DNA of 64,000 nt from an uncultured Collinsella sp. (GTDB taxonomy: Bacteria; Actinomycetota; Coriobacteriia; Coriobacteriales; Coriobacteriaceae): assembly GCA_958450865.1 (NCBI GenBank), contig CAUDNY010000002.1, positions 62,001-126,000 on the forward strand, in the 5' to 3' direction. Every line of letters begins with the position of its first letter. Position 1 is the first letter of the stretch. This document shows positions 8,753 through 17,367 of this stretch, piece by piece. Under the pieces are notes generated by a model. That model saw nothing but the letters and a program-made list of their open reading frames with translations. It searched no databases and was not told the origin of the DNA. A program made the position numbers and the translations under genes.

Positions 8753-9880
8753 ATGATCAATCGCAAGGCCATCGGTTATATCACCGCTAACTACTCTTCG
8801 ACCTACGGCAGCGTGCTGCTCAAGGATCGCCCCATCGCGTCCGTTCCGTTTTTGGGCCGCTACCGCCTGATCGACTTCCCGCTGTCCAACATGATGAATG
8901 CCGGCATTAAGACCGTCGGCGTCGTCATGCCGGGCAATTACCGCTCGCTGATCGACCACGTGGGTTCGGGCAAGGACTGGGGCCTGGACCGCAAGAAGGG
9001 CGGCCTGTTCATGGTGCCCGGCAACGCGTATGGCACCACCAAGGGCGGCATGCGCTTCCTGCTGCGTGACATCATCTCCAACAAGACGCTGTTCCAGCGC
9101 TCGGACAAGCCCTATGTTGTGATGATGGGCACCAACATCATCTTTAACATGGACCTCAACACCATCATCGACGCGCACGAGAACTCCGGTGCCCAGATGA
9201 CCGTGGTGTACTGCAAGGCCACGCGCAACGTCGATGACGAGACCAAGCTCGAGATTAACGAGAACGGTCGCCTGACGGGCGTGAGCGCTGGCGTCGTGTA
9301 CGGCGACAACGCCTCTATGGACTGCTGCATCGTCAACCGCGATACGCTGCTCGAGATCATCGACCACTACCAGGCCGCCGACTATCTGGACCTGCTCGAG
9401 GCACTCCAGGGCGACTTTGGCAACATCGACGTGTGCAGCTACGAGTACAAGGGCGAGGTCGTGGGCGTGTTTAGCGAGAAGTCACTGTATCGCCGCAGCA
9501 TGGACCTGCTCGACCAGACCGTGGCCGACCAGCTCTTCGATCCCGAGCGCCCGATCCTGACCAAGGCTCACGACGTGCCGCCTTCGCGCTATGCGACCGG
9601 CAGCCACGCGTGCAACTCGATCATCTCGGCCGGTTGCATCATCAAGGGCACCGTGCGCAACTCGATCCTGTCGCGCGGCGTCGTGGTCGAGGAAGGCGCT
9701 TCGGTGACTAACTCGATCATCAACCAGAGCTGCATCATCAAGAGCGGCGCCCGCGTTGAGAACGCCATTCTGGACAAGAACAACGTGGTTCCCACCAACA
9801 CCGAGCTTCGCGGCACGCCCGAGAACATCCTGGTGCTGGGCAAGGCTCCGTTAACTTCCGACACCACCATCGTACGTTAA
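8753..9880 (+). CDS. glgD: GlgD, regulatory paralogue of ADP-glucose pyrophosphorylase
   Basis: 375 residues, homologous to GlgC along its length but with the N-terminal nucleotide loop replaced by ITANYSSTYGS: the GGxGxRL signature is gone, so it should be catalytically inactive. The substrate-side segment VPFLGRYRLIDFPLSN and the C-terminal beta-helix are kept. In systems studied so far GlgD associates with GlgC and raises its activity. The ATG at 8753 is favoured by AAGGGGGAA upstream; an ATG at 8714 lies inside glgC and lacks a ribosome site. No gap large enough for a promoter separates it from glgC. Confidence 0.93.
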   Translation: MINRKAIGYITANYSSTYGSVLLKDRPIASVPFLGRYRLIDFPLSNMMNAGIKTVGVVMPGNYRSLIDHVGSGKDWGLDRKKGGLFMVPGNAYGTTKGGMRFLLRDIISNKTLFQRSDKPYVVMMGTNIIFNMDLNTIIDAHENSGAQMTVVYCKATRNVDDETKLEINENGRLTGVSAGVVYGDNASMDCCIVNRDTLLEIIDHYQAADYLDLLEALQGDFGNIDVCSYEYKGEVVGVFSEKSLYRRSMDLLDQTVADQLFDPERPILTKAHDVPPSRYATGSHACNSIISAGCIIKGTVRNSILSRGVVVEEGASVTNSIINQSCIIKSGARVENAILDKNNVVPTNTELRGTPENILVLGKAPLTSDTTIVR

Positions 9881-9911
9881 CGTTGGCACCGCAACATCGC
9901 TCGTAACAGGT

Positions 9912-9947
9912 AGAATAGCCGCCCGGTTAGCGCCAGGCGGCTATTCT
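9912..9947 (+). promoter_or_regulatory. 12-bp perfect hairpin just upstream of glgA
   Basis: AGAATAGCCGCC (9912-9923) pairs perfectly with GGCGGCTATTCT (9936-9947) around a 12-nt loop. It ends 13 bases before the glgA ribosome site GGGAGA. There is no T-run. It could be a weak terminator between glgD and glgA, an mRNA stability element or a translation control; the sequence does not decide. Confidence 0.45.
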
Positions 9948-9970
9948 CGAATTGCAACATGGGAGACAAT

Positions 9971-12301
9971 ATGGCAGATTCCAGCAAAAAGATGCAGATC
10001 GTGTTTGCCTCGGCCGAGTGCGCACCGTTTGTTAAGACCGGTGGCCTGGGCGACGTGGCGGGCTCGCTGCCTGCGGCGCTTGTGCGCGCCGGCGCCGAGG
10101 TCATCGTGATGGTGCCCAAGTACGCCACCATCAAGGACGAGTACAAGGCGCAGATGGAGCACTTTGCCGACTTTTACGTGAGCCTGGGCTGGCGCAATGA
10201 GTACTGCGGGCTCGAGAAGCTCGAGAGCGACGGCGTCACCTATATGTTCGTTGACAACGAGCGCTACTTTGCGCGCGACTATCCGTACGGCTTCTTTGAC
10301 GACGGCGAGCGCTTCGCGTTTTTCTCCAAGGCTATCACCGAGAGCCTGCAGCACCTGCCCGAGGGCTTTGAGTGCGACATCCTGCACTGCAACGACTGGC
10401 AGACGGCACTAGCGCCCGTGTTCTTGCGCGAGTTCTACCAGGGACTGCCGCTGTACGACCGCGTCAAGACCGTGTTCTCGATCCACAACGTGGCGTTCCA
10501 GGGCCAGTTTAGCGACACCGTGATGGAGGACATCCTGGGCGTGGCGCACATTCCGGCGGCCGCCTCGCAGCTGCGTTGCGACGCCTGCAGCATCAACTAC
10601 ATGCTGGGTGCCCTGCGCTATGCCGATGCCATCACCACGGTGAGCCCCACCTATGCCAACGAGATCCAGACGCCCGAGTTTGGCGAGGGCCTGGATGGCG
10701 TGCTGCGCGAGCGTTCGTACGCGCTGCAGGGCATCCTTAATGGCATTGATGTGGCAGGCTTTGACCCGGCGACCGACAAGCGCATTGCCGCCAACTACAC
10801 CGTGGAGGACCGTTCTGGCAAGGCCGTGTGCAAGGCCAAGCTGCAGGAAGAGCTGGGACTCGAGGTTCGCGACGACCGTCCGCTTATGGTGATGGTCACG
10901 CGCCTGACGCGCCAAAAGGGCATGGACCTGGTCATGTACGCGCTCGATCGCATCCTAGCCGGCGGCGTTCAGGTGGCCGTTCTGGGCACCGGCGACCGCG
11001 ACTACGAGGACGGCCTGCGCTACTTCCAGGACAAGTACCCCGGCACCATGGCCGCACGCATCGAGTTCGATCCTGCGCTGTCGCAGCGTATGTATGCCGC
11101 AGCCGACATGTTCCTGATGCCTTCGAAGTTTGAGCCCTGCGGCCTGTCGCAGATCATCGCCATGCGCTACGGTACCCTGCCCATCGTGCGCGAGACCGGT
11201 GGTCTGAAGGACACTGTGATTCCGTATAACGAGTTTACCGGCGAGGGCACGGGCTTCTCGTTTAGCAACTTTAACGGCGACGAGATGGGCGACGCCGTGT
11301 TCCGCGCGGCACGCCTGTTCTGGGACAACCGCGATGCCTGGAACCAGCTGGTAACGCAGGCCATGAGCCAGGACTTTAGCTGGACGCGCTCGGCCGACAA
11401 GTATCTGGACCTGTACTTCTTTATGCATCCGGAGATTGAGAGGCCGGCGGCTGTTGTCGACGAGCCTGAGGCTGTTGCTGAGCCGGTGGCCGCTGAGGAG
11501 CCCAAGGCCGAAGAGAAGCCGGTTGAGGCTGAGCCAGCAAAGGCCGAGGCTGAGGTGAAGGCTGAGGTTGCTCACAAGGCAGAGGTCGAGGTCAAGCCTG
11601 CTGTAAAGCCCGTAGCTAAGAAGACCGCGACCCGCAAGACGACGACTAAGAAGACCACGACCACGAAGACCGCTGCGAGCAAGGCCACCGCTGCCAAGGC
11701 AACTACTGCCAAGGCAACGACCACGCGCAAGCGCACGACCGCCGCTGCCAAGAAGGCCGCCGAGGTCGAGGCCGCTCCCGAGGTAAAGGCCGAGGTCGCA
11801 GAGGTCAAGCCGTCCGCCAAGGCTCCGGCAAAGACCGCTGCCAAGAAGACGACCACGACCGCCAAGAAGGCAACAGCTGCCAAGAAGACCACGGCAACGA
11901 AGTCGACGGCCGCCAAGGCTACTGTGACAAAGGCCGCTCCGAAGGCTGCCGCAAAGCCCGCCGTCAAGGTCGAGGAGACAGCCGCCGAGCCCAAGGCCGA
12001 GGCAGCTGTCGAGGCCAAGCCGACCGCCAAGACCACCACGCGCAAGCGCGCAACGACGACGGCCAAGAAGTCCACGGCAAAGGCCGCAACTCCCAAGGCA
12101 GAGGCTAAGGCCGAGGACAAGCCCGCGGTAAAGGCCAAGCCGGCACCGAAGGCCGCTGAGGTCAAGACCGCTCCGAAGGCTACGGCAAAGACCGAGCCTG
12201 CCAAGAAGGCCCGGGTCTCCCCCGCCGGTTCGACCGAGGAAAAGGCTCCGACCAAGAAGACCTCCGTCCGCAAGGCTACGGCCACCCGCAAGCGCCGCTA
12301 A
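9971..12301 (+). CDS. glgA: Glycogen synthase with very long histone-like C-terminal tail
   Basis: GT5 glycogen synthase using ADP-glucose. The catalytic part (residues about 1-490) has KTGGLGDVAG near the start, which binds ADP-glucose, and FEPCGLSQ with E388, followed by VRETGGLKDTV. Usual GlgA proteins have about 480 residues; this one has 776. The extra part of about 285 residues begins acidic (Glu/Ala/Pro) and turns into Lys/Thr/Ala runs such as AAKKTTTTAKKATAAKK, ending in RKATATRKRR. It resembles bacterial histone-H1-like tails and the shorter GlgB tail. The start ATG 9971 is chosen over ATG 9959 because GGGAGA lies 5 bases upstream. A terminator follows at 12336-12362. Confidence 0.94.
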   Translation: MADSSKKMQIVFASAECAPFVKTGGLGDVAGSLPAALVRAGAEVIVMVPKYATIKDEYKAQMEHFADFYVSLGWRNEYCGLEKLESDGVTYMFVDNERYFARDYPYGFFDDGERFAFFSKAITESLQHLPEGFECDILHCNDWQTALAPVFLREFYQGLPLYDRVKTVFSIHNVAFQGQFSDTVMEDILGVAHIPAAASQLRCDACSINYMLGALRYADAITTVSPTYANEIQTPEFGEGLDGVLRERSYALQGILNGIDVAGFDPATDKRIAANYTVEDRSGKAVCKAKLQEELGLEVRDDRPLMVMVTRLTRQKGMDLVMYALDRILAGGVQVAVLGTGDRDYEDGLRYFQDKYPGTMAARIEFDPALSQRMYAAADMFLMPSKFEPCGLSQIIAMRYGTLPIVRETGGLKDTVIPYNEFTGEGTGFSFSNFNGDEMGDAVFRAARLFWDNRDAWNQLVTQAMSQDFSWTRSADKYLDLYFFMHPEIERPAAVVDEPEAVAEPVAAEEPKAEEKPVEAEPAKAEAEVKAEVAHKAEVEVKPAVKPVAKKTATRKTTTKKTTTTKTAASKATAAKATTAKATTTRKRTTAAAKKAAEVEAAPEVKAEVAEVKPSAKAPAKTAAKKTTTTAKKATAAKKTTATKSTAAKATVTKAAPKAAAKPAVKVEETAAEPKAEAAVEAKPTAKTTTRKRATTTAKKSTAKAATPKAEAKAEDKPAVKAKPAPKAAEVKTAPKATAKTEPAKKARVSPAGSTEEKAPTKKTSVRKATATRKRR

Positions 12302-12335
12302 TCCAGACGATCCAAAACCTCATCAAACCCCAAGC

Positions 12336-12362
12336 AAGGGGCGCTCCAACCGGGCGCCCCTT
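12336..12362 (+). terminator. Terminator after glgA
   Basis: AAGGGGCGC (12336-12344) pairs with GCGCCCCTT (12354-12362), followed by the modest pyrimidine tract TTCTCTGT. It separates the glycogen operon from the GH13-MalQ gene. Confidence 0.65.
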
Positions 12363-12374
12363 CTCTGTAGGTAG

Positions 12375-12419
12375 TGGTAAAACGATTTTCTAGGACAACC
12401 GTTCGCCGATGGTAAACGG
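12375..12419. promoter_or_regulatory. TGGTAAAACG operator motif and imperfect palindrome before the GH13-MalQ gene
   Basis: TGGTAAAACG at 12375-12384 is the exact inverse of the motif at 2421-2430. A second version, TGGTAAACGG, is at 12410-12419, and CCGTT/AACGG arms flank it. The cluster lies about 100-140 bp before the start codon, a normal place for an operator. Confidence 0.45.
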
Positions 12420-12516
12420 ATGTTGTTTATACACCCTGTGTACAACAGATATACTTACAACCTGTGCGTAAAGCCCATGGCCCGCAGGCCATGATTCTAT
12501 AGAACTGGACCGTACT

Positions 12517-15500
12517 ATGAGATTGATACACAACAGCCGTCTGCCGCAGTTTCGTACTCCGTTTGGCGCTGTGACCACAGGAACTACCCTTTCGCTCTCC
12601 GTGATTCTGGAGGATGCCGATCCCAACCAAGCAACGCTTACGCTGCGCACCTGGGTAGATGAGATCGGTGAGTCTCGGTATCCCATGACGCACGAGGGCG
12701 ACGGCATATTTACCGTAGAGCTTGAGTGCACCGAGCCCTGTCTTATCTGGTACAGCTTTATCTGCAATATCGAGGGCCAGCCCGAGGTTCGTCTGGGCGC
12801 GCCCCAGGGCCGCACCGGCGGCGAGGGCGTAACCTACGACTACGCCGAGGTGCCGTCATTCCAGATTACCGTCTACAAGCATCGCGAAGTTCGACCCGAG
12901 TGGTACGAGCGCGGCATGGTCTACCAGATCTTCCCCGATCGCTACGCCCGCGACGAGCACTGGCGCGAGCGCACGCTGGCTCAGGTCGAAAAGCCGCGCA
13001 ACGGAATCCAGCGCCGCATGGTCGAGGACTGGAACGAGCCGCCCGTGTACGAGCGCGCCGAAGACGGTTCCATCAAGACTTGGGATTTTTACGGCGGCTC
13101 GCTCAAGGGTATCCAAAATGACCTGCCCCGCATCGCCGAGCTGGGCTTTACGGCCATCTACCTCAACCCCATTTTTGAAGCCGCGAGCAACCACCGCTAC
13201 GACACGGCCGACTACACCAAGATCGACCCGATCCTGGGCACCGAGCAGGACTTTACCGAGCTGTGCCAGGCGGCCGAGAAGCTGGGCATCTCCATCATTC
13301 TGGACGGCGTCTTCAACCACACGGGCGATGACTCGATCTATTTCAACCGCTACGGCAACTACCCCGGCGTGGGCGCGTGGCAGAGCGAGGATTCGCCATG
13401 GCGCGATGCGTTTTATTTCCACGAGGACGGCTCATACGACTGCTGGTGGGGCGTGGGCAATATGCCCGCCATCAATGAGAGCTCCGAGCTGGTACGCGAG
13501 CGGCTTCTGGGCAAGGACGGCGTGATCCGTAAATGGCTACGTGCCGGCGCTCATGGCTGGCGCCTGGACGTGGCCGACGAGCTTTCGGACGATTTCCTGA
13601 CCGAGATCAAGAAGGCAGTACTTGCCGAAAAGCCTGATGCACTGTTGCTCGGCGAAGTCTGGGAAGACGCCTCCAACAAGATCAGCTACGGCCATCTGCG
13701 TCGCTATCTGCAAGGCTCAGAGCTCGACTCGGCTATGGATTATCCCTTCCGCGACATGGTCATCGGCTTTTTGATGGGCTACAAGAACGCCTACCAGGCA
13801 GCCGAGGATATCGAGACCCTGTGCGAGAACTATCCGCGTGAGGCCCTGTCCTGCGCACTTAATCTGCTTTCGAGCCACGACCGTCCGCGCATTATCTCGG
13901 TGCTCGGCGGCGGCCCCGACGAGTCGCAGCTGCCCGAGTGCGAGCGCAGCAAATGGCGCCTGGACGAGAACTCGATGGGCCTGGCCAAGAGCCGTTTTTG
14001 GCTCGCCACGCTCATGCAGATGACCTTCCCCGGCGTGCCTTCGATCTACTACGGCGACGAATACGGCCTGGAGGGTCTAACCGATCCGGGCAACCGCCGC
14101 ACCCTGCCGACCAAGGACCAACTGCACGACTTCGACACGCTGGCTATTGTCAAAAACGCCTCCGCCGTACGCCGCGCACTGCCGTTTATGATCGACGGCG
14201 AGATCAGGGCCTTCGCGCTCAACGACGAGGTGCTGGCATACAACCGCACGGGCAAGGATGGCGAGTCCGCGACGGTTATCATCAACCGTAGTCTGCGCAA
14301 TTCGCACCGCGTGACGATTCCGGCGCTCGCCGAATGCGCGAGTGACGTGATCAGCGGTCACGAGTGCGAGATCCACAACGGCACGGTCACGCTCGATTTG
14401 TATCCGCTGGGCTCGTCGATCATCTATCATCATGCCGAGCAGCGCCTGCAGGAGCCGCTCGATCACGGCGCAGGCGTTGTGTGCCATATCACCTCGGTAC
14501 CGACCGATGACGGCAAGCCCGGCACGATCGGCGCACCAACGCGTCGCTTTATCGACCATCTGTCCGCTATGGGCATGCGCTACTGGCAGGTCCTGCCCGT
14601 CAACCCGACGGATTTCTTCCGCTCCCCCTATGCCGGGCCCTCGGCTTTTGCTGGCAATATCGACCTGCTGCCCGAGAGTCACAAGGAGCTAGCCGCCGAC
14701 TTTGAGACCTGGAAGGCCCGTGGCGGCGAGGATGCCGATCCGCTGTACACCGCGTTTAAACATCGCAATGCCGATTGGCTCGAGAAGTACTGCGTCTATA
14801 TGGCCGTCAAAAAATACTTTGAGGGCGAATCGCGCCACGATTGGCCGGCAGATGTTGCGCGCTACAACGAGCATCTGATCGACGATAAGCGTTTCCACGA
14901 CGAGGCCGAGCTTCAGGCGTACATGCAGTACCGCTTTGACCTGGCTTGGTGCGAGCTTATGAACTATGCGCACAAGAAGGGCATCGAGGTCATCGGCGAT
15001 ATTCCTATGTACGTGTCCGACGATTCGGCAGATGCGTGGAGCGAACCCGAGAACTTCTGGCTGTCCGATACCGGTAAGGCAATCGAGATCTCCGGTGCGC
15101 CGCCCGACAACTTTGCGCCCGAGGGCCAGGTGTGGGGCAACCCGACGTTCCGCTGGGACCACATGAAGCAGAACGGCTACCGCTGGTGGATGGATCGCCT
15201 ACGTCGTGCGTTCTCGCTCTACGACCGCGTGCGCCTGGATCACTTCCTGGGCTTCCACAGCTACTTTAGCATTCCCGCAGGTAAGGCCTGCGCCGACGGG
15301 CGTTGGCTGGCAGGCCCGGGCAAGGACCTTTTCCAGACCGCCTATGACGAGTTGGGGCCGCTCAACTTTATTGCCGAGGACCTGGGCTACCTGACGCCCG
15401 GCGTTCGCGCCATGGCTTCGACCTGCGGCTTTCCCGGCATGGACGTGCTGGAGTTTAGCGACTACGACGTCCGCAACGGCGTGCACCCCACGCCGGGCAA

Positions 15501-15813
15501 GATCCTGTACACCTCGACGCACGATACGTCGACATTGGCCGGTTGGAGCACGCGTTCCTTTGCGGGCGGCGATGAACCAAGCGGTGTTGAGGTGGCGGCC
15601 AAGCTGATGAGCGACGCGCTGGCAAGCGACGCTCCCCTGGTGATGATGCCGCTGCAGGATGTCCTGGGGCTGGGCGACGACGCGCGCATGAACGTACCGG
15701 GCGTGGCCACGGGCAACTGGACCTGGCAGGCTGACGAGGCCGACGTTGCGGCCGCTGAGGGCAAAACCGCACAGCTCCTGCGCAACACGCATAGATTCTG
15801 GGACGAAGCGTGA
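12517..15813 (+). CDS. Fused GH13 alpha-glucan hydrolase and 4-alpha-glucanotransferase (MalQ)
   Basis: 1098 residues, two enzymes in one chain. Residues about 1-120 form a beta-sandwich. Residues 125-560 are a GH13 barrel of the neopullulanase/maltogenic amylase type, with D351 in WRLDVADE, E380 in LLGEVWED and D455 in LSSHDRPR. From about residue 650 a GH77 MalQ domain follows (CHITSVP, YWQVLPVNPTDFFRSPY), with D908 in VRLDHFLGF, E954 in IAEDLGYL and D1003 in STHDTSTLAGW. All six catalytic acids are present, so both halves should work. Together they would trim and rearrange maltodextrins released from glycogen or imported. It has its own control region after the glgA terminator. Confidence 0.92.
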   Translation: MRLIHNSRLPQFRTPFGAVTTGTTLSLSVILEDADPNQATLTLRTWVDEIGESRYPMTHEGDGIFTVELECTEPCLIWYSFICNIEGQPEVRLGAPQGRTGGEGVTYDYAEVPSFQITVYKHREVRPEWYERGMVYQIFPDRYARDEHWRERTLAQVEKPRNGIQRRMVEDWNEPPVYERAEDGSIKTWDFYGGSLKGIQNDLPRIAELGFTAIYLNPIFEAASNHRYDTADYTKIDPILGTEQDFTELCQAAEKLGISIILDGVFNHTGDDSIYFNRYGNYPGVGAWQSEDSPWRDAFYFHEDGSYDCWWGVGNMPAINESSELVRERLLGKDGVIRKWLRAGAHGWRLDVADELSDDFLTEIKKAVLAEKPDALLLGEVWEDASNKISYGHLRRYLQGSELDSAMDYPFRDMVIGFLMGYKNAYQAAEDIETLCENYPREALSCALNLLSSHDRPRIISVLGGGPDESQLPECERSKWRLDENSMGLAKSRFWLATLMQMTFPGVPSIYYGDEYGLEGLTDPGNRRTLPTKDQLHDFDTLAIVKNASAVRRALPFMIDGEIRAFALNDEVLAYNRTGKDGESATVIINRSLRNSHRVTIPALAECASDVISGHECEIHNGTVTLDLYPLGSSIIYHHAEQRLQEPLDHGAGVVCHITSVPTDDGKPGTIGAPTRRFIDHLSAMGMRYWQVLPVNPTDFFRSPYAGPSAFAGNIDLLPESHKELAADFETWKARGGEDADPLYTAFKHRNADWLEKYCVYMAVKKYFEGESRHDWPADVARYNEHLIDDKRFHDEAELQAYMQYRFDLAWCELMNYAHKKGIEVIGDIPMYVSDDSADAWSEPENFWLSDTGKAIEISGAPPDNFAPEGQVWGNPTFRWDHMKQNGYRWWMDRLRRAFSLYDRVRLDHFLGFHSYFSIPAGKACADGRWLAGPGKDLFQTAYDELGPLNFIAEDLGYLTPGVRAMASTCGFPGMDVLEFSDYDVRNGVHPTPGKILYTSTHDTSTLAGWSTRSFAGGDEPSGVEVAAKLMSDALASDAPLVMMPLQDVLGLGDDARMNVPGVATGNWTWQADEADVAAAEGKTAQLLRNTHRFWDEA

Positions 15814-15857
15814 TAAAACGCTCGATATAGGGTACAGTTACAGACGTTTGAATTTTT

Positions 15858-15884
15858 GCGGGCAGAGTAATCTGCCCGCTTTGT
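15858..15884 (+). terminator. Terminator after the GH13-MalQ gene
   Basis: GCGGGCAGA (15858-15866), loop GTAA, TCTGCCCGC (15871-15879), then TTTGTG. It lies in the short gap before the FmdB-type gene, so that gene may depend partly on readthrough. Confidence 0.6.
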
Positions 15885-15901
15885 GCTGAAAAGGAAGTAT
15901 T

Positions 15902-16138
15902 ATGGCGCGCTACGATTACAAGTGCACGAGCTGCGGCAACGTGTTTGAGGTTGAGCATCCCATGTCCGAGACCCCCGAGGTCGTGTGCCCCAACTGCGGC
16001 GCTCCGGCCGCCAAGACGTTCTCGGCCAGCGGTATTAAATTTAAGGGCAGCGGCTTCTACAACACCGACCAGCGAAGCGGCGGCTCCAGCACAAGCGCCA
16101 CGAGCGGTTGCTGCGCCAACTGCCCGCACAGCCACTAG
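15902..16138 (+). CDS. FmdB-type zinc-ribbon protein
   Basis: 78 residues. Starts MARYDYKCTSCG and has two CxxC pairs (C8/C11 and C29/C32), the FmdB/YfcA-like regulatory zinc ribbon, followed by a conserved FSASGIKFKGSGFYNTD segment. The tail is short, Ser/Gly-rich and ends with CCANCPHSH, which adds possible metal ligands. The ribosome site AAAAGGAAG is well placed. Function is unknown for most members; they are small cytoplasmic metal-binding proteins. A strong terminator follows at once. Confidence 0.85.
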   Translation: MARYDYKCTSCGNVFEVEHPMSETPEVVCPNCGAPAAKTFSASGIKFKGSGFYNTDQRSGGSSTSATSGCCANCPHSH

Positions 16139-16146
16139 AAACCAAT

Positions 16147-16182
16147 CAGCCCCGCGACCGACACCAATCGCGGGGCTGTTTC
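16147..16182 (+). terminator. Rho-independent terminator after the zinc-ribbon gene
   Basis: CAGCCCCGCGA (16147-16157) pairs perfectly with TCGCGGGGCTG (16168-16178), followed by TTTCTT. Confidence 0.85.
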
Positions 16183-16226
16183 TTAGCGCTATAGGTAGCT
16201 AATTAATTTTTAATAATTAGCATAAT

Positions 16227-17183
16227 TTAAAATCCGCCCATACCGGCAGAATAGGGATCGTCACAGGTACCATCGCTATACCAATGAGTCGATCCAACAT
16301 AGTTACCATTTTCGTCATAAACGTCCATGGTTTTAATGACTATTTTGCCGCCGCCGTTAGAGGAGCCGCCAGAATAACCACTATTAGAGGAGCCATCAGA
16401 ATAGCCGCTACCGCCAGAATAATTACTACCAGAATTACTGGAATAATTGTTTTGCTGAGAAGCCTGCTGCTGAGCCTTAGCTGCTTCTTCTTGAGCCTTA
16501 GCCTCATCTTCAGCCTTGGCCTTATTTACATCATCAATACGAGTTTGATAACGACTGATCTGTTCATTGATTTGATCAATGAACTTCTTAGAATCCTTTT
16601 TGGCATCTTCAAAAATAAGCTTCTGGTTGTCTTTATTAGAAATATCATTAAGAAGGCCATTAAGGCTATTTATATGCTGTTGGAGAGAGTCGGTATCTTC
16701 AGTAGTATTTACATCAAAATTAACATGGTCAGCTAGAGAAGTATTCCACTCATTGTTTTGAGCATTACGGCAGTCTTTAATGATGGAATCGTATTTATTA
16801 AGCAACTTCGTCCAATCAGGGGAAGTACCATCAGCATACTTAAATTTGTCATCAGAGATCTCTTTATTCAACATCTCTTTATTGTTTTGAGCATTTCTAA
16901 TGGTATCAAGACGTTGCTCAAATGTTAGTAGCCTAGGATCAGCTTTAAAGGAAACAACACTATCGCTAGCCTTTGAATACAAAACTTCAACCTGCTGATT
17001 ATGTTCACTACATGCTTGTTTGTAATTGTAACCAGCATAAACAACGACACAACCAGCAATAAGCAGAGCAACAATACCGGCACCAATAATTACACGCTTT
17101 TTAATCGAAGAATTTTTAACTTCTTCATTTCCCTGAGTTTTATCTTCAGGATTGTCAATCTTGTCATAGTTAAGATCGGTCAT
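16227..17183 (-). CDS. Membrane-anchored protein of unknown function, AT-rich gene
   Basis: 318 residues, not recognised. An N-terminal cytoplasmic stretch of about 30 residues is followed by one membrane segment (about 31-50: VIIGAGIVALLIAGCVVVYAG). A long, probably helical extracellular domain rich in Asn, Asp, Lys and Gln follows, then an Ala/Glu/Lys coiled-coil-like stretch (about 220-240), a Ser/Gly/Tyr/Asn low-complexity linker, and a short conserved-looking end (KTMDVYDENGNYVGSTHWYSDG). The gene is markedly AT-rich with different codon use from its neighbours, which suggests transfer. AGAGGTTAAA precedes the ATG. A cell-surface role is an inference from topology. Confidence 0.75.
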   Translation of the reverse strand: MTDLNYDKIDNPEDKTQGNEEVKNSSIKKRVIIGAGIVALLIAGCVVVYAGYNYKQACSEHNQQVEVLYSKASDSVVSFKADPRLLTFEQRLDTIRNAQNNKEMLNKEISDDKFKYADGTSPDWTKLLNKYDSIIKDCRNAQNNEWNTSLADHVNFDVNTTEDTDSLQQHINSLNGLLNDISNKDNQKLIFEDAKKDSKKFIDQINEQISRYQTRIDDVNKAKAEDEAKAQEEAAKAQQQASQQNNYSSNSGSNYSGGSGYSDGSSNSGYSGGSSNGGGKIVIKTMDVYDENGNYVGSTHWYSDGTCDDPYSAGMGGF

Positions 17184-17295
17184 TTTAACCTCTAAATATT
17201 AAATCCGCGAGCGGTTCATGCAACTAGAAACCTACCGAACCCAACCGCTTGCTTTCATACCCGATTTATTAATCCCCGTCCCAGAAAAATCCTGA

Positions 17296-17360
17296 GTTGC
17301 GGTGAAATAAGGACTTTTTGGCGGGTAGATGCCGCTATTCAATCCCTATTTCACCGCAAC
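17296..17360. repeat. Palindromic intergenic repeat, copy 1
   Basis: Perfect 14-bp arms GTTGCGGTGAAATA (17296-17309) and TATTTCACCGCAAC (17347-17360) enclose an inner small hairpin (GCGG-GTAGAT-GCCGC-type). A second copy, reversed and diverged inside but with the same arms, lies at 33489-33557. Both are intergenic. Confidence 0.7.
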
Positions 17361-17367
17361 GTAGTTA

